A DNA stretch of 64,000 nt. Origin: Sporobacter termitidis DSM 10068. Its GTDB lineage: Bacteria; Bacillota; Clostridia; Oscillospirales; Oscillospiraceae. Both the position numbers and the translations under genes were made by a program. Under the pieces are notes generated by a model. It was given only the letters and a program-made list of their open reading frames with translations, had not been told where the DNA came from and did no database searches. The stretch covers positions 302,365 through 366,364 of the forward strand of contig NZ_FQXV01000002.1 of NCBI RefSeq assembly GCF_900130065.1, written 5' to 3'. Position 1 is the stretch's first letter. Every line of letters begins with the position of its first letter. Of this stretch, positions 16,738 through 27,016 are shown one piece after another.

Positions 16738-18792
16738 CTATTTGTTGGCCGGTTTATGGCTTTCCGATAACTTTTTTATCAGCGTGTCGACGCCGGTAAA
16801 GGGCATAGCGCACGTCTTGTTTTCGCAGAGATAAAAGCTCGTCTTCTTACCCATCACGAGATACGTCTTGGCAAAGGGCGCGATTTCGTCCAAAAGCGCC
16901 TCATTGTCCTTCGTTTTGACCAGGACGGACGTGTTCGGGAGAAAAACACGCGACAGCGCCTTTCGGATGTCTTTCACCTCGTCGTCGGAAGGCGCGGCGC
17001 ACACGACCTCCCTGGATGGATAAAGCGCCGTCATCGCCGCCGTCAGCCCAAAACAGTGGGCGGCGGGATATTCCTTGATCGACGACGCCAAAAAGCTGAG
17101 CTGACGCTTGGCGCGCTCCTCCCACTTTATCTCGGCGGTCAGCCTCGACAGCTTTCCGAGCACCCAGGCGACCACGGAATTGCCGGACGGCAGCGCGCCG
17201 TCGTACGTCTCCTTGGGGCGGACCGGCAGCGCCTCGGCGTCCGCGGCGTAAAGATAAAAGCCGCCGGCCTCTTTGTCTTCAAAGAGCGCGCACAACATCT
17301 CGGCAAAATTGAGCGCCGTTTTCAGGTGCGCGGCGTCAAACGTCGCTTCGTATAGCGCCAAGAATGCCCACGCGGTGTAGGCGTAATCCTCCAGATACCC
17401 CGTGCCCGCCGCCTCGCCGTCCCGGCAGCGGACATACAGCCGGCCGTCCGGCCTTGTCAGCCTGTCCAGCAAAAATGCCGCGGCCCGCTCCGCGGAAAGC
17501 CGGTGGTCCTCGTCGCCGAGCGCCTGATAGGCCTTGGCATAGGCGGCGATCATGAGCGCGTTCCAGGCGGTGAGGATTTTCGTATCCTTGAAAAGCGCCG
17601 TCCTTTCCAGCCGGTAATCGTAGATTTTCGGGATCAGCCCGTCGATCCTGGCGTCGGGCGTGCCGAAGGCCGGATTGGTCAGGAGATTCGGGATACTGCC
17701 GCCCTCAAAATTGCCCGCTTCCGTGATGCTAAAATAATCACATAAATACTTCCCGTCGTCGTTGCCCAATACGGCGGTGACGGTTTCCGGCCGGAGTACA
17801 TAATATTTCCCCTCCCCGCCCTCGCTGTCGGCATCCTGCGCGCTGTAAAAAGCCCCGTTTTCATCGGTCATCTCGCGCCGGATGTATAAAAGCGTCTTCT
17901 CGACCACGCGCCTGTAAAATTCGTCCCCCGTCAGCTGATAGGCTTCGAGATAGGCGATGGTCAGAAGCGCGTTGTCGTACAGCATCTTCTCAAAATGCGG
18001 CACAAGCCACTTTTCGTCGGTGGAATACCGCGAGAAGCCATACCCGATATGGTCGAACAGGCCGCCCCGGTACATCTGGCGGAGCGTCGTCGAAACCATT
18101 TCCAGCGCTTCCTCCCGGCGCTCAAGCGCGGCATAGCGCAAAAGGAACATGAGGTTATGCGGCGTCGGGAATTTTGGCGCGTATCCGAATCCGCCGTACT
18201 CCGGGTCGAAGCTCCGGTGAAATGCTTCAAAGGCCGTATGGAAATCGCCGGCCGTGACCAGCTCCTCTGCCCTGAACTCCGCCCGCCGCAGCCGCCGCAA
18301 AAGCTCATCCCCCTGATGGAGGAGTTTTTTCCTGTTTGTTTTCCACAGCTTAGCGACAGTCGACAAAACCTCCAGCAGCCCGTTCATCCCGCGCTGCGAG
18401 GTTTTCGGGAAATACGTCCCGGCAAAAAACGCGCGCTTATCCGGCGTGAGAAAAACCGTCAGCGGCCAGCCTCCGGACCCCGTGAGCGCCTGGCACACCT
18501 GCATGTAAACAGCGTCCACGTCCGGCCGCTCCTCCCGGTCCACCTTGACAGCCACGAAATTCCCATTCAGATACGCCGCGACCTCCGCGTCCTCAAACGA
18601 CTCCCGCTCCATCACATGGCACCAGTGACAGGTGGAATAGCCGATAGACAGAAAGACAGGCTTGTCTTCCTGTCTTGCTTTCTCAAACGCTTCATCGCCC
18701 CAGGGGTACCAATCAACGGGGTTGTAGGCATGCTGGAGGAGGTAGGGCGATTTCTCATGAATTAATCTATTGGGTTTTCTCTTGTCGGTCAA
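16738..18792 (-). CDS. Thioredoxin-domain protein of the DUF255/YyaL family
   Basis: This 684-residue protein has an N-terminal thioredoxin-like domain ([18 protein letters not shown], then STCHWCHVM with a CxxC pair) and a long C-terminal alpha/alpha-barrel region, as in the YyaL/SPATA20 family. The biochemical role of the family is not settled. The start is TTG at 18792; no ATG lies before the conserved N-terminal block. It is single-gene and ends at the hairpin flanking repeat B. A decayed homologous fragment lies about 1.2 kb upstream, at 19992-20104. Confidence 0.88.
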   Translation of the reverse strand: MTDKRKPNRLIHEKSPYLLQHAYNPVDWYPWGDEAFEKARQEDKPVFLSIGYSTCHWCHVMERESFEDAEVAAYLNGNFVAVKVDREERPDVDAVYMQVCQALTGSGGWPLTVFLTPDKRAFFAGTYFPKTSQRGMNGLLEVLSTVAKLWKTNRKKLLHQGDELLRRLRRAEFRAEELVTAGDFHTAFEAFHRSFDPEYGGFGYAPKFPTPHNLMFLLRYAALERREEALEMVSTTLRQMYRGGLFDHIGYGFSRYSTDEKWLVPHFEKMLYDNALLTIAYLEAYQLTGDEFYRRVVEKTLLYIRREMTDENGAFYSAQDADSEGGEGKYYVLRPETVTAVLGNDDGKYLCDYFSITEAGNFEGGSIPNLLTNPAFGTPDARIDGLIPKIYDYRLERTALFKDTKILTAWNALMIAAYAKAYQALGDEDHRLSAERAAAFLLDRLTRPDGRLYVRCRDGEAAGTGYLEDYAYTAWAFLALYEATFDAAHLKTALNFAEMLCALFEDKEAGGFYLYAADAEALPVRPKETYDGALPSGNSVVAWVLGKLSRLTAEIKWEERAKRQLSFLASSIKEYPAAHCFGLTAAMTALYPSREVVCAAPSDDEVKDIRKALSRVFLPNTSVLVKTKDNEALLDEIAPFAKTYLVMGKKTSFYLCENKTCAMPFTGVDTLIKKLSESHKPANK

Positions 18793-19032
18793 CGGGTATC
18801 ACCGCCTTTTTATTCTGCTAAATTATGTCTGGAGTATCCTATACAATACGCCTAACGAAAAGCTATATATGTTAACAGCATCTCCATCCCTGAAGTAATT
18901 TATCCAAAGAGGCATCATCCCAGAGAATTTTTTAATCATTAATGTGTGCTATCTTATGTGTTTTGAGAAACTGGTCATTATCTCGATGATTCGCTAAGCA
19001 GGACGACAGGGTGACGATTTGAGGGTCGCATC

Positions 19033-19776
19033 TCACCAACCGGGACGCACATCAAACCAGCCCCTTGATTTTGTCTTTTCCTCCTCTATGCCGTTGAGTA
19101 TCCACGCACGTCCATCTCTCACATATGTAAGAACCAAGTGCGTCGAAACATTATCTGATTTGGAGCCAACAGTTACCTCCATTTTCCACGGCAAAACCGA
19201 GCTGACATACGCTGGATTATTCTTAATGTAATTAATTCTATCAGTTGTTAATGACAGCCAAGAAGCGGATTTATATGTCTCATGATAGAGTACTTCCTCT
19301 TTATTCTCAGAACTTGCAAGTTCCTCAAAGAACTGCTTGTGGTGATCCATAACAATCGAGGAACTTTTGATTGTCCCAAGAATTATAAGAATTATAGCGA
19401 CCAATAATGTCATACCGAGGATGGCTAATCCGTTACGTGAAAAGCCATAGATTTTTTTGAAAGGCACACTGTTATTCTCGTTGTCGCTTCGCTTTGGCAG
19501 ATTACAAATAAGCAGAAAAAGTAAAACAATTGACGGAAGATAAACAAAAAGCATCATCCATGCGGAAGTGTTTTCCATAAGCTCGTAGTAACTAAAAACA
19601 TTTTCTACAAAAAACCATAGCCCAAGGAAAGTAATATTAAGAACCCGAAAAAGCGCTTTCTGATACTTTATATTCATTATTCTGTCTGACTCGAGTTTTA
19701 ACGAGGCTATTAGGATTGGAAGCGCAACGATGTATCCAATCATTATGGGAGGCAGCTTGTTCAGAAAGTTATCCAT
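19033..19776 (-). CDS. Hypothetical membrane protein
   Basis: This 247-residue protein has four predicted membrane helices (about residues 8-26, 44-62, 74-92 and 116-138). A C-terminal hydrophilic domain of about 105 residues (from SSSIVMDHHKQFF to FDVRPGW) is probably outside the membrane. Its DNA is clearly more AT-rich than its neighbours, which suggests acquisition or a relaxed accessory region. I do not recognise a family. It stands alone between the DUF255 gene and the DUF255 relic. Confidence 0.62.
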   Translation of the reverse strand: MDNFLNKLPPIMIGYIVALPILIASLKLESDRIMNIKYQKALFRVLNITFLGLWFFVENVFSYYELMENTSAWMMLFVYLPSIVLLFLLICNLPKRSDNENNSVPFKKIYGFSRNGLAILGMTLLVAIILIILGTIKSSSIVMDHHKQFFEELASSENKEEVLYHETYKSASWLSLTTDRINYIKNNPAYVSSVLPWKMEVTVGSKSDNVSTHLVLTYVRDGRAWILNGIEEEKTKSRGWFDVRPGW

Positions 19777-19991
19777 TGACAGCCCCTTCGCTTACATATC
19801 TTTATTTCCGCTTTGCAACCGCCTCGGCGTTGCTTGATTGAATCTGACCACATATTACTATAAATGTGCCGAAAATGCCAATAAAAAGCATAGGCATAGG
19901 CCTCTGCGTAATGATTATCGATCATAGTGCATGTAAGAGAGTCCTTAAGCATTGAACATACTATGATTTTAATGGTTTATTTTACGGACTT

Positions 19992-20104
19992 GACACCAGT
20001 GACAGGTGGAATAACCGATAGATAAAAAACAGGCTTGTCCTCCTGATATGCCCGTTCAAACGCCGCCTCCCCCAAGGGTACCAGTCACGGGGTTGTGTGC
20101 GTGA
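19992..20104 (-). pseudogene. Relic of a second DUF255/YyaL gene
   Basis: Read on the minus strand with two frame corrections, this segment gives [24 protein letters not shown] and [10 protein letters not shown]. It corresponds to residues near the N terminus of the intact DUF255 protein. Codons differ at many positions, so it derives from a diverged homologue or an old duplicate. The rest of the gene is gone. Confidence 0.75.
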
Positions 20105-20159
20105 TTTTAAACCGGACTATCTCAAATTAAAGCAATAGTCGGCAAGTCAAAACAAAACA

Positions 20160-20212
20160 CCGGGCCTGCTTATCAGAGAACATAAACTGGGTTCTCTGAT
20201 AAGCAGGCCCGG
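20160..20212 (-). terminator. Terminator of the collagen-like gene
   Basis: A perfect 22-bp stem (20160-20181 with 20191-20212) and a 9-nt loop. On the minus strand it is followed by a T-rich stretch (TGTTTTGTTTTG). Confidence 0.82.
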
Positions 20213-20268
20213 AAAATTCTCGGGTATCGCCGCCGTGCTCTGCCGTCCTGGCACTGCGGCATAGGCTT

Positions 20269-21684
<1,416 letters not shown>

Positions 21685-21726
21685 CTAAATCAGCATATGT
21701 TTTTAAGCATCGCAGTGTTCACATAT

Positions 21727-21758
21727 AAAAATGGTGCGCAGCACCCTGCGCACCATTT
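21727..21758 (-). terminator. Terminator of the DUF362 gene
   Basis: 13-bp arms AAATGGTGCGCAG / CTGCGCACCATTT with a 4-nt loop, followed on the minus strand by T residues. Confidence 0.82.
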
Positions 21759-21773
21759 CCGGACACCTTATTA

Positions 21774-22907
21774 TTATTTGACGGCGACCAGCTCATAATC
21801 CCGGGTACCCAGACCGATTTTCTCGGCGTGCTCCAGGCAGGTGCGCCACTCGGATTCGGGCGAGGAATTGGTGAAATGATCGTGATGGTCGACAAAATCG
21901 ATTTTCGCCATATTGTCGGACAGCTGGCTGCCCGGAAGCGGCGCGGCCTTCAGGCAGGCGTCCGCACAGGCCTGATCCAGCGCCAGCGGGTCAAAGGACG
22001 CGAACATCCCCTGATCGGGCAGGATGGGCGCGTCGTTTTCTCCCCGGCAGTCGCAGTTGGGGGACACGTCCACCACCAGGGAGATGTGGAAGCTGGGCCG
22101 GCCGTCCACCACCGCTTTGGTGTATTCCGCCATGCGGCAGTTCAGCAGCGCGTTGGCCGCGTCGTTGTCAAACTCAATCGCGTCGAAATTGCAGGAGCCC
22201 AGGCAGCGCCCGCAGCCGACGCAGTTTTCGGCATTGACCGTCATCTTTTTGGCGGCATTGTCAAACATCAGGGCGTTATTGGCGCATTCCTTCTGACATT
22301 TGCGGCAACCGCGGCACAGCTCCGGATCTATGTGCGGCTTGCCGTTTGAGTGCTGATCCTTTTTTCCGGCGCGGGAGCCGCAGCCCATGCCGATATTTTT
22401 GATAGCGCCGCCAAAGCCGGTCATCTCATGCCCCTTGAAATGGGTCAGGCTGATGAACACATCCGCATCCATGATGGCTCTGCCGATCTTGGCCTCCTTT
22501 ACGTATTCGCCGCCAGCAACGGGTACCGCAATATCGTCGGTGCCCTTCAGCCCGTCGCCGATCAGTATGGGACAGCCCACCGTCAGCGGCGTAAACCCGT
22601 TTTCCCACGCACATTCCAAATGCTCCAGGGCATTTTTCCGGCTGCCGGGATACATGGTGTTGCAGTCGGTCAGAAAAGGCTTGCCGCCCAGCTCCTTTAC
22701 CACGTCGGCCACGGCTCTGGCATAGTTGGGGCGAAGGTAGCTGACGTTGCCCAGCTCGCCAAAATGCAGCTTGATGGCGACGAATTTGCCGTCTATGTCG
22801 ATCTGCCCGATGCCGGCCTTTTTGATCAGCTTCTTCAGCTTGGCGGGCAGTCCGTCTCCGAAGGATTCCGTGCGGAAATCCGTAAAATAAACCTTTGCTT
22901 TCTCCAT
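21774..22907 (-). CDS. DUF362 protein with two 4Fe-4S clusters
   Basis: This 377-residue protein has an N-terminal DUF362 domain (VAIKLHFGELGNVSYLRP, THFKGHEMTGFGGAIKNIGMG) and two ferredoxin-type cluster motifs, CRGCRKCQKEC and CVGCGRCLGSC. A C-terminal extension contains a CDC pair and HHDHF. It is probably a soluble redox or cofactor-related protein; the exact activity is unknown. AGGAG precedes the ATG. The promoter upstream has the 19-bp spacer typical of MerR-family control, so it may respond to a metal or an electrophile. Confidence 0.88.
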   Translation of the reverse strand: MEKAKVYFTDFRTESFGDGLPAKLKKLIKKAGIGQIDIDGKFVAIKLHFGELGNVSYLRPNYARAVADVVKELGGKPFLTDCNTMYPGSRKNALEHLECAWENGFTPLTVGCPILIGDGLKGTDDIAVPVAGGEYVKEAKIGRAIMDADVFISLTHFKGHEMTGFGGAIKNIGMGCGSRAGKKDQHSNGKPHIDPELCRGCRKCQKECANNALMFDNAAKKMTVNAENCVGCGRCLGSCNFDAIEFDNDAANALLNCRMAEYTKAVVDGRPSFHISLVVDVSPNCDCRGENDAPILPDQGMFASFDPLALDQACADACLKAAPLPGSQLSDNMAKIDFVDHHDHFTNSSPESEWRTCLEHAEKIGLGTRDYELVAVK

Positions 22908-23007
22908 AGTTCGCTCACTCCTGTTTTGAAATCACTGTTTGCCTGGAAATGTCGGCGCGGTGCGCCGCGCTTATCCGGAAAACGCAGAGCGCACCATGTC
23001 CAACAGG

Positions 23008-23038
23008 ATTATACCTGTTAGAGTGAACTTTAAGTCAA
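23008..23038 (-). promoter_or_regulatory. MerR-type promoter (19-bp spacer) of the DUF362 gene
   Basis: On the minus strand TTGACT (23038-23033) and TATAAT (23013-23008) are 19 bp apart, with the dyad TTAAAGT-TC-ACTCTAA between them. This matches the promoter architecture recognised by MerR-family activators. No merR gene is in the window. Confidence 0.75.
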
Positions 23039-23079
23039 GAGCAAAAACGCAAAAAACATAACCCGCCGCCAGAGATACG

Positions 23080-23111
23080 ACAAGGGAGCCCCGCGCGCGG
23101 GACTCCCTTGT
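23080..23111 (-). terminator. Terminator of the 133-residue hypothetical gene
   Basis: Arms ACAAGGGAG...CGCG / CGCG...CTCCCTTGT form a long stem with one mismatch, 22 nt after the stop codon on the minus strand. Confidence 0.7.
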
Positions 23112-23132
23112 TCGCTGCTGTGTTGTTATTTT

Positions 23133-23534
23133 TTATGTATTGATCGCGGCACGGCCCGAAACATAATCGTAACGCGGCTTTTGCACGGACCGGAATTCAA
23201 GGGCCAGGCTTGTCATGACGCTCCGGAACTTCGCGTCCGACAGGATGATTCTGAGCTGTTCTCTCCAATGCAGGCCGCGGACCTTGCCGAAGCTGTCCCG
23301 CGTCAGGAGATACTCGTAGTATTTTATATGACTTAAGGAAAAGGGAATGATCCGGGCATCCCTGTTCTTCTTCTGATATTTGAGCGCGTTGTCTCTGACG
23401 CGGTCGTCGAGAAGCTCCCAGAAGGCATTGTATTCCGACGATACGGTCAGCGCATACGAATGCACATCCTCCCAGACAGTTATGGATTGCAAAACAAGGT
23501 TGGCAATGGTTTCGAGCAATTGACATTTGTTCAT
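23133..23534 (-). CDS. Hypothetical protein
   Basis: This 133-residue protein is basic and probably soluble and helical, with no recognised domain (features: WEDVHSYALTVSSEYNAFW, DAKFRSVMTSLALEF). The ATG at 23534 has AAGGTGG about 11 nt upstream; an adjacent in-frame TTG at 23537 is possible. The following terminator supports it as a real single-gene unit. The upstream 100 bp are very AT-rich. Confidence 0.55.
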   Translation of the reverse strand: MNKCQLLETIANLVLQSITVWEDVHSYALTVSSEYNAFWELLDDRVRDNALKYQKKNRDARIIPFSLSHIKYYEYLLTRDSFGKVRGLHWREQLRIILSDAKFRSVMTSLALEFRSVQKPRYDYVSGRAAINT

Positions 23535-23672
23535 CAAAATACAACCACCTTATATGATCGCACATATCTTGAATCATTCTTCAATTTGAATATACCTTCA
23601 AATTATTAATTTGTCTATACCAAATGTGGAAAATTTTCAAAAAAAATATCAAAATATTGATTCGCTCCAAAA

Positions 23673-23700
23673 AAGCTCGCTGTTCAGCGGGCTTTTGTTT
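23673..23700. terminator. Orphan bidirectional terminator
   Basis: 9-bp arms AAGCTCGCT / AGCGGGCTT with loop GTTC; T-rich on the plus side (TTTTGTTTT) and on the minus side (TTTTTT). No gene ends here on either strand, so it may be left from a lost gene or end an unrecognised short transcript. Confidence 0.55.
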
Positions 23701-23760
23701 TAAATTTCCCTATGGTAATATGAGATAAAATTGACGTAATTTTACCTGGAGGCGATAGCA

Positions 23761-24249
23761 ATGAGCGGGCGGGACAAGATTTTTGACGTTTTAAATGCAC
23801 TTCATATCGATTATCAGGTGACGACGCATCCGGCGTGTTCACAATCGAGGAAATCGACGCGCTGGGCCTGGATGTAAAGAGGCGACATCTGCAAAAATCT
23901 GTTTTTGAGGGACGCGAAGGGGACGCGCCATTTTCTTGTGGTTCTGAAAAAAGATAAAAAGGCCGATCTCAAGTCCCTTCAGCGCCAGCTGGGCACCTCC
24001 CGCCTGGGCTTTGCCTCGGAGGAACGGCTCTATAAATATCTGCGCCTTACCCCCGGCGAGGTGACCCCTCTGGCTGTCGCCAATGACACCGGACATGAGG
24101 TCGAGGTCGTCTTTGACGCGGACCTTGCCGGCAAAGACCGTATCGGCGTCCACCCGAACGACAATACGGCCACCGTCTGGCTGACCTTTGAAGCACTGGA
24201 AAAATATGTGGCGCATTACGGCAGCATCGTACATTTCGCCGATATTTGA
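23761..24249 (+). pseudogene. YbaK/ProX-type aminoacyl-tRNA deacylase, frameshifted
   Basis: The intact family edits mischarged tRNA in trans (prolyl-tRNA deacylase type). The N-terminal frame starts MSGRDKIFDVLNALHIDYQ. After THPA one base is missing, the next 14 or so codons (FTIEEIDALGLDVK) are read in another frame, and one extra base near 23879 restores the original frame. That frame then continues GDICKNLFLRDAKGTRHF to the stop. In the original frame a TAA at 23875 stops translation. The C-terminal half (LRLTPGEVTPLAVAND) is well conserved, so decay is recent or the two indels are sequence errors. Confidence 0.75.
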
Positions 24250-24273
24250 AAAGAGAGAAATCGGTCGTATTTA

Positions 24274-24605
24274 TGAATATTTATTTAATCCGGCACGGTG
24301 AAAGCACGGCAGGCCGGGAGGATGCCGCGCGCGTTCTGACCAAAAAAGGCAGCCGCCATAAACCAAGCTCATGGGAAAACGGCTAAAAAAGCACGCGATC
24401 TCGAGCGCCTGGAGGGCAAAGATATAGCGCGAGCCGTTCGGCTGGCAAATGTAGTGAATAAATATTTATTGGCCGGGCCTTGTATCCGCCGCAGCCTCCG
24501 GGAGATCGATACCGGCTCCTTTCACGGCGTCCCGGACGTCAGCGGCACATTTTATCTCCATACCGTCAGCGGTCACGCGCATCCGGAAGAATTAAACTGC
24601 TCATA
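24274..24605 (+). pseudogene. Histidine phosphatase (phosphoglycerate mutase-like) relic
   Basis: The start MNIYLIRHGESTAGRED carries the RHGE phosphohistidine motif. After KKGSRH the frame breaks; KLMGKRLKKHAISS continues in a second frame, and a third block reads AGPCIRRSLREIDTGSFHG to a stop at 24605. Several indels and an internal loss make it clearly non-functional. It directly follows the broken deacylase gene, 24 nt away. Confidence 0.75.
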
Positions 24606-24877
24606 ATATGTATGAATATTCACTTTCAAGGCCGGTATGCGGAAAATATTTATTTTGCTGTTAAATTATTTGACAATTCCTGACGATATATATTTATGCG
24701 GCTGTTTTTCGGGTGAATAAATTTCCTGCAATCGCGCAAAACTCAGACATCGCCTTTTTTCCTGCAAGAATATTAAACATAAAACGCTTTTTGGTACAGT
24801 CAAACTTTATGATGTTTGATGGATTGATTTTTACGATATGCAGGAGTACAGTTACCCCATCAGAAAGGGCGCGTAAT

Positions 24878-25162
24878 ATGATCGGACTTGGCGTCGGCAT
24901 AGTTTCAGGCTGCATTCAGTTCTGGCTGCTGACTAAATTTACCACGGGTATTACGACAGGCAAATTAAGCGCGAAAAGCCTTTTTTTCGGCCTGCTCCAG
25001 TTTGTCCTGCCCATGGGCGTGCTGGTTGCCATGGCGTTTATCAAACGGTCGGATCTCTTGTGGACGGCTGTGGGAATTGTTGGTTCCCTTATAATTTGCG
25101 CGGTTTCAAAATTTGTGATCAATACGCGCAGGACGAGAGGACGCGAGGATAAGAATGTCTGA
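24878..25162 (+). CDS. atpI: ATP synthase subunit I-like membrane protein
   Basis: This 94-residue protein has about three to four membrane helices and directly precedes atpB, overlapping it by 8 nt. Position, size and hydropathy match AtpI, which helps assemble the c-ring. Sequence similarity in this family is low, so the call rests mostly on context. The ATG at 24878 has AAGGG about 10 nt upstream. The frame extends to 24713 without a better start. No clear promoter was found in the AT-rich 270 bp upstream. Confidence 0.7.
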   Translation: MIGLGVGIVSGCIQFWLLTKFTTGITTGKLSAKSLFFGLLQFVLPMGVLVAMAFIKRSDLLWTAVGIVGSLIICAVSKFVINTRRTRGREDKNV

Positions 25163-26042
25163 TATCATCGTCATTGTTGCTGCGGCTTTATTAACCGTCG
25201 CGGGTTTTTGCTGGCGGAAAATCGCCTGTGCGAAACTAAAAGGTATTGAAAAACCCACAAAAAAAGAAAAGCGCGGCAGAAAATATTCCACGTGGCTTAT
25301 TGTGCTGGGGCTTTATGTCTTAGTCACCCAGCTCATCCAGCTTATCTTCGGCAAACCGAAATCGGGTATGATCGAGGTTTCCATCGCCACCGATCGGGTG
25401 AACTTTTTCGGACTGAATATCAGCACGTCGGTTCTGTACTCCTGGGGAATCATGGCTATCCTCGTGGTCGTCGCCATTATCCTGCGCCTCACGCTGATCC
25501 CGCGTTTGAAAGACGTGCCCACAGGGACGCAGAACGTCCTTGAAATCGCGATCGAAACGATCTTGAAGTATACGCACAGCACGGCGCACAGCCTTGGCGA
25601 ATTTATGGCCTCTTATGTTTTCACCATCGCGATTTTTCTGGTGGGCTGTGCCTTTACGGAGCTTTTCGGGCTCAGGACGCCGGCATCGGATATTACGCTG
25701 ACGGCGGCGCTGGCCATCCTCACGTTCTTCTTCATCAACTTTTACGGTTTTAAAAAGAAAGGGCTCGGCGGCAGGCTGAAATCGCTGGCGCAGCCGACGC
25801 CTATTGTCTTCCCGATACGCATTTTGACAGACCTCGCGGTCCCTGTTTCCTTGGCCAGCCGTCTGTTCGGCAACATGCTCGGCGGTCTTGTCGTCATGGA
25901 TCTGCTCTATATGGCCCTCGGAAATCGCGCCATAGGCATCCCCAGTGTCGCCGGCCTATATTTCAATGTATTCCACCCCTTGATCCAGGCGTTTATCTTT
26001 GTCACGTTGACATTAACCTTTATAAACGAAGCCACAGAATAA
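25155..26042 (+). CDS. atpB: F-type ATP synthase subunit a
   Basis: This 295-residue subunit forms the ion half-channels next to the c-ring. The essential Arg is in SLASRLFGNMLGG, and the C-terminal HPLIQAFIFVTLTLTFI helix is typical. The N terminus is longer than usual, with an extra membrane helix and a basic linker (KPTKKEKRGRK) before the core. It overlaps atpI and is followed by atpE after 18 nt. Confidence 0.93.
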   Translation: MSDIIVIVAAALLTVAGFCWRKIACAKLKGIEKPTKKEKRGRKYSTWLIVLGLYVLVTQLIQLIFGKPKSGMIEVSIATDRVNFFGLNISTSVLYSWGIMAILVVVAIILRLTLIPRLKDVPTGTQNVLEIAIETILKYTHSTAHSLGEFMASYVFTIAIFLVGCAFTELFGLRTPASDITLTAALAILTFFFINFYGFKKKGLGGRLKSLAQPTPIVFPIRILTDLAVPVSLASRLFGNMLGGLVVMDLLYMALGNRAIGIPSVAGLYFNVFHPLIQAFIFVTLTLTFINEATE

Positions 26043-26060
26043 GAACAGGAGGAAATTATT

Positions 26061-26285
26061 ATGTTCGCAATGATGCCAATTGGTGTAGGAATCTGTCTCC
26101 TTACCGCAGCTCTGTCGGGTCTTGGAATGGGCCTGGCTACGGGAAAGGCCGTTGAAGGCGTGGCCCGCCAGCCCGAAGCGTCGGGTAAAATCAACGCATT
26201 GCTGCTGCTTGGTCTGGCTCTTACCGAATCCTGTGCCATTTACGGATTTGTCACCGGCCTGATCATGCTCTTCTCGCTCAAATAA
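26061..26285 (+). CDS. atpE: F-type ATP synthase subunit c
   Basis: This 74-residue hairpin protein has two membrane helices joined by the polar loop ARQPEA. The ion-binding carboxylate is E56 in TESCAIYGF. Ser57 and Tyr61 resemble Na+-binding c subunits, but the helix-1 Gln of Na+ rings is Met23 here. Coupling ion is therefore uncertain. It has a strong ribosome-binding site (AGGAGG), as expected for the multi-copy subunit. Confidence 0.95.
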   Translation: MFAMMPIGVGICLLTAALSGLGMGLATGKAVEGVARQPEASGKINALLLLGLALTESCAIYGFVTGLIMLFSLK

Positions 26286-26306
26286 TTCAAAGAGAGGTAC
26301 CTATGG

Positions 26307-26786
26307 ATGGAGAATCTGGTCCCTTCCGACATCCTGATTCACATCATCAATATCCTTGTCCTCTTTGTACTGCTCAGAGTTATTCTCTTTAAACCAGTCA
26401 CTAAATTTCTTGCGGCGCGCACAGAGCGCATTGCCGGCGAGCTGAAGGACGCCGAGGCGAAAAATGCCGAGGCGCTTGAAATGAAGGCGGCTTATGAGAA
26501 GCGTATCGAGACGTATGAAGAAGAGGGCCATGAGATCATCCGCGCCAGCCAGGTAAAGGCTTCCGAGGAAGCGACGGCGATCGTCAAAGACGCCAGAGGC
26601 CAGGCTGAAAAAATCATCGCGGACGCGCACCAGAGGATTGCGGGCGAAAAAGCGCAGGCAGTCGCCGAGGCACGTACGGAAGTGGCTCTGCTCGCGACCG
26701 AGATCGCCGCGCGCATCCTAAAGCGCGAGGTCAGCGCCGTCGATAACAAGGCCGTTGCGGAAGATTTCTTCCGCGAGGTGAAGTAA
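26307..26786 (+). CDS. atpF: F-type ATP synthase subunit b
   Basis: This 159-residue peripheral-stalk subunit has one N-terminal membrane helix (about residues 8-27) and a long charged coiled coil rich in Ala, Glu and Lys. The start is the ATG at 26307, with GAGAGG about 9 nt upstream. It lies between atpE and the short atpH, the usual order. Confidence 0.92.
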   Translation: MENLVPSDILIHIINILVLFVLLRVILFKPVTKFLAARTERIAGELKDAEAKNAEALEMKAAYEKRIETYEEEGHEIIRASQVKASEEATAIVKDARGQAEKIIADAHQRIAGEKAQAVAEARTEVALLATEIAARILKREVSAVDNKAVAEDFFREVK

Positions 26787-26788
26787 TC

Positions 26789-27007
26789 ATGGATAAACCT
26801 GTATTGATAATCGCCGCGCCATATGACGATGCGACGGTTAAGGCGATACGCGACGGCTTTTCCAAGCAGCTCGGCAGAGAGCTGGACTTCGAGATCGTCG
26901 AAGACAATAAAATCATCGGTGGATTTATAGCGATCATTGACGGTAAGGTCTACGACGCGAGCTTTTCGTCGCGTCTTTACGAGATCAGCCGGCAATTGAC
27001 TGAATGA
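26789..27007 (+). CDS. atpH: Very short F-type ATP synthase delta subunit
   Basis: Only 72 residues, against about 180 for a normal delta subunit. The C-terminal 35 residues (DFEIVEDNKIIGGFIAIIDG, then YDASFSSRLYEISRQL) match the C-terminal domain of delta/OSCP, which contacts subunit b. The whole N-terminal helical bundle that normally binds the alpha subunit is absent. Spacing to atpF (2 nt) and atpA (9 nt) is tight, with no room for missing sequence and no frameshifted remains, so the short form appears to be native. Confidence 0.85.
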   Translation: MDKPVLIIAAPYDDATVKAIRDGFSKQLGRELDFEIVEDNKIIGGFIAIIDGKVYDASFSSRLYEISRQLTE

Positions 27008-27016
27008 GGTGGATTG

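Noticed and set aside
16580..16834. 84-codon frame in repeat copy B
   Set aside because: It consists of the 192-bp repeat and terminator DNA; the corresponding frames are not conserved in copies A and C.
19761..19952. 63-codon minus-strand frame upstream of the hypothetical membrane protein
   Set aside because: It overlaps the start of the adjacent gene, lacks a ribosome-binding site and has no recognisable features.
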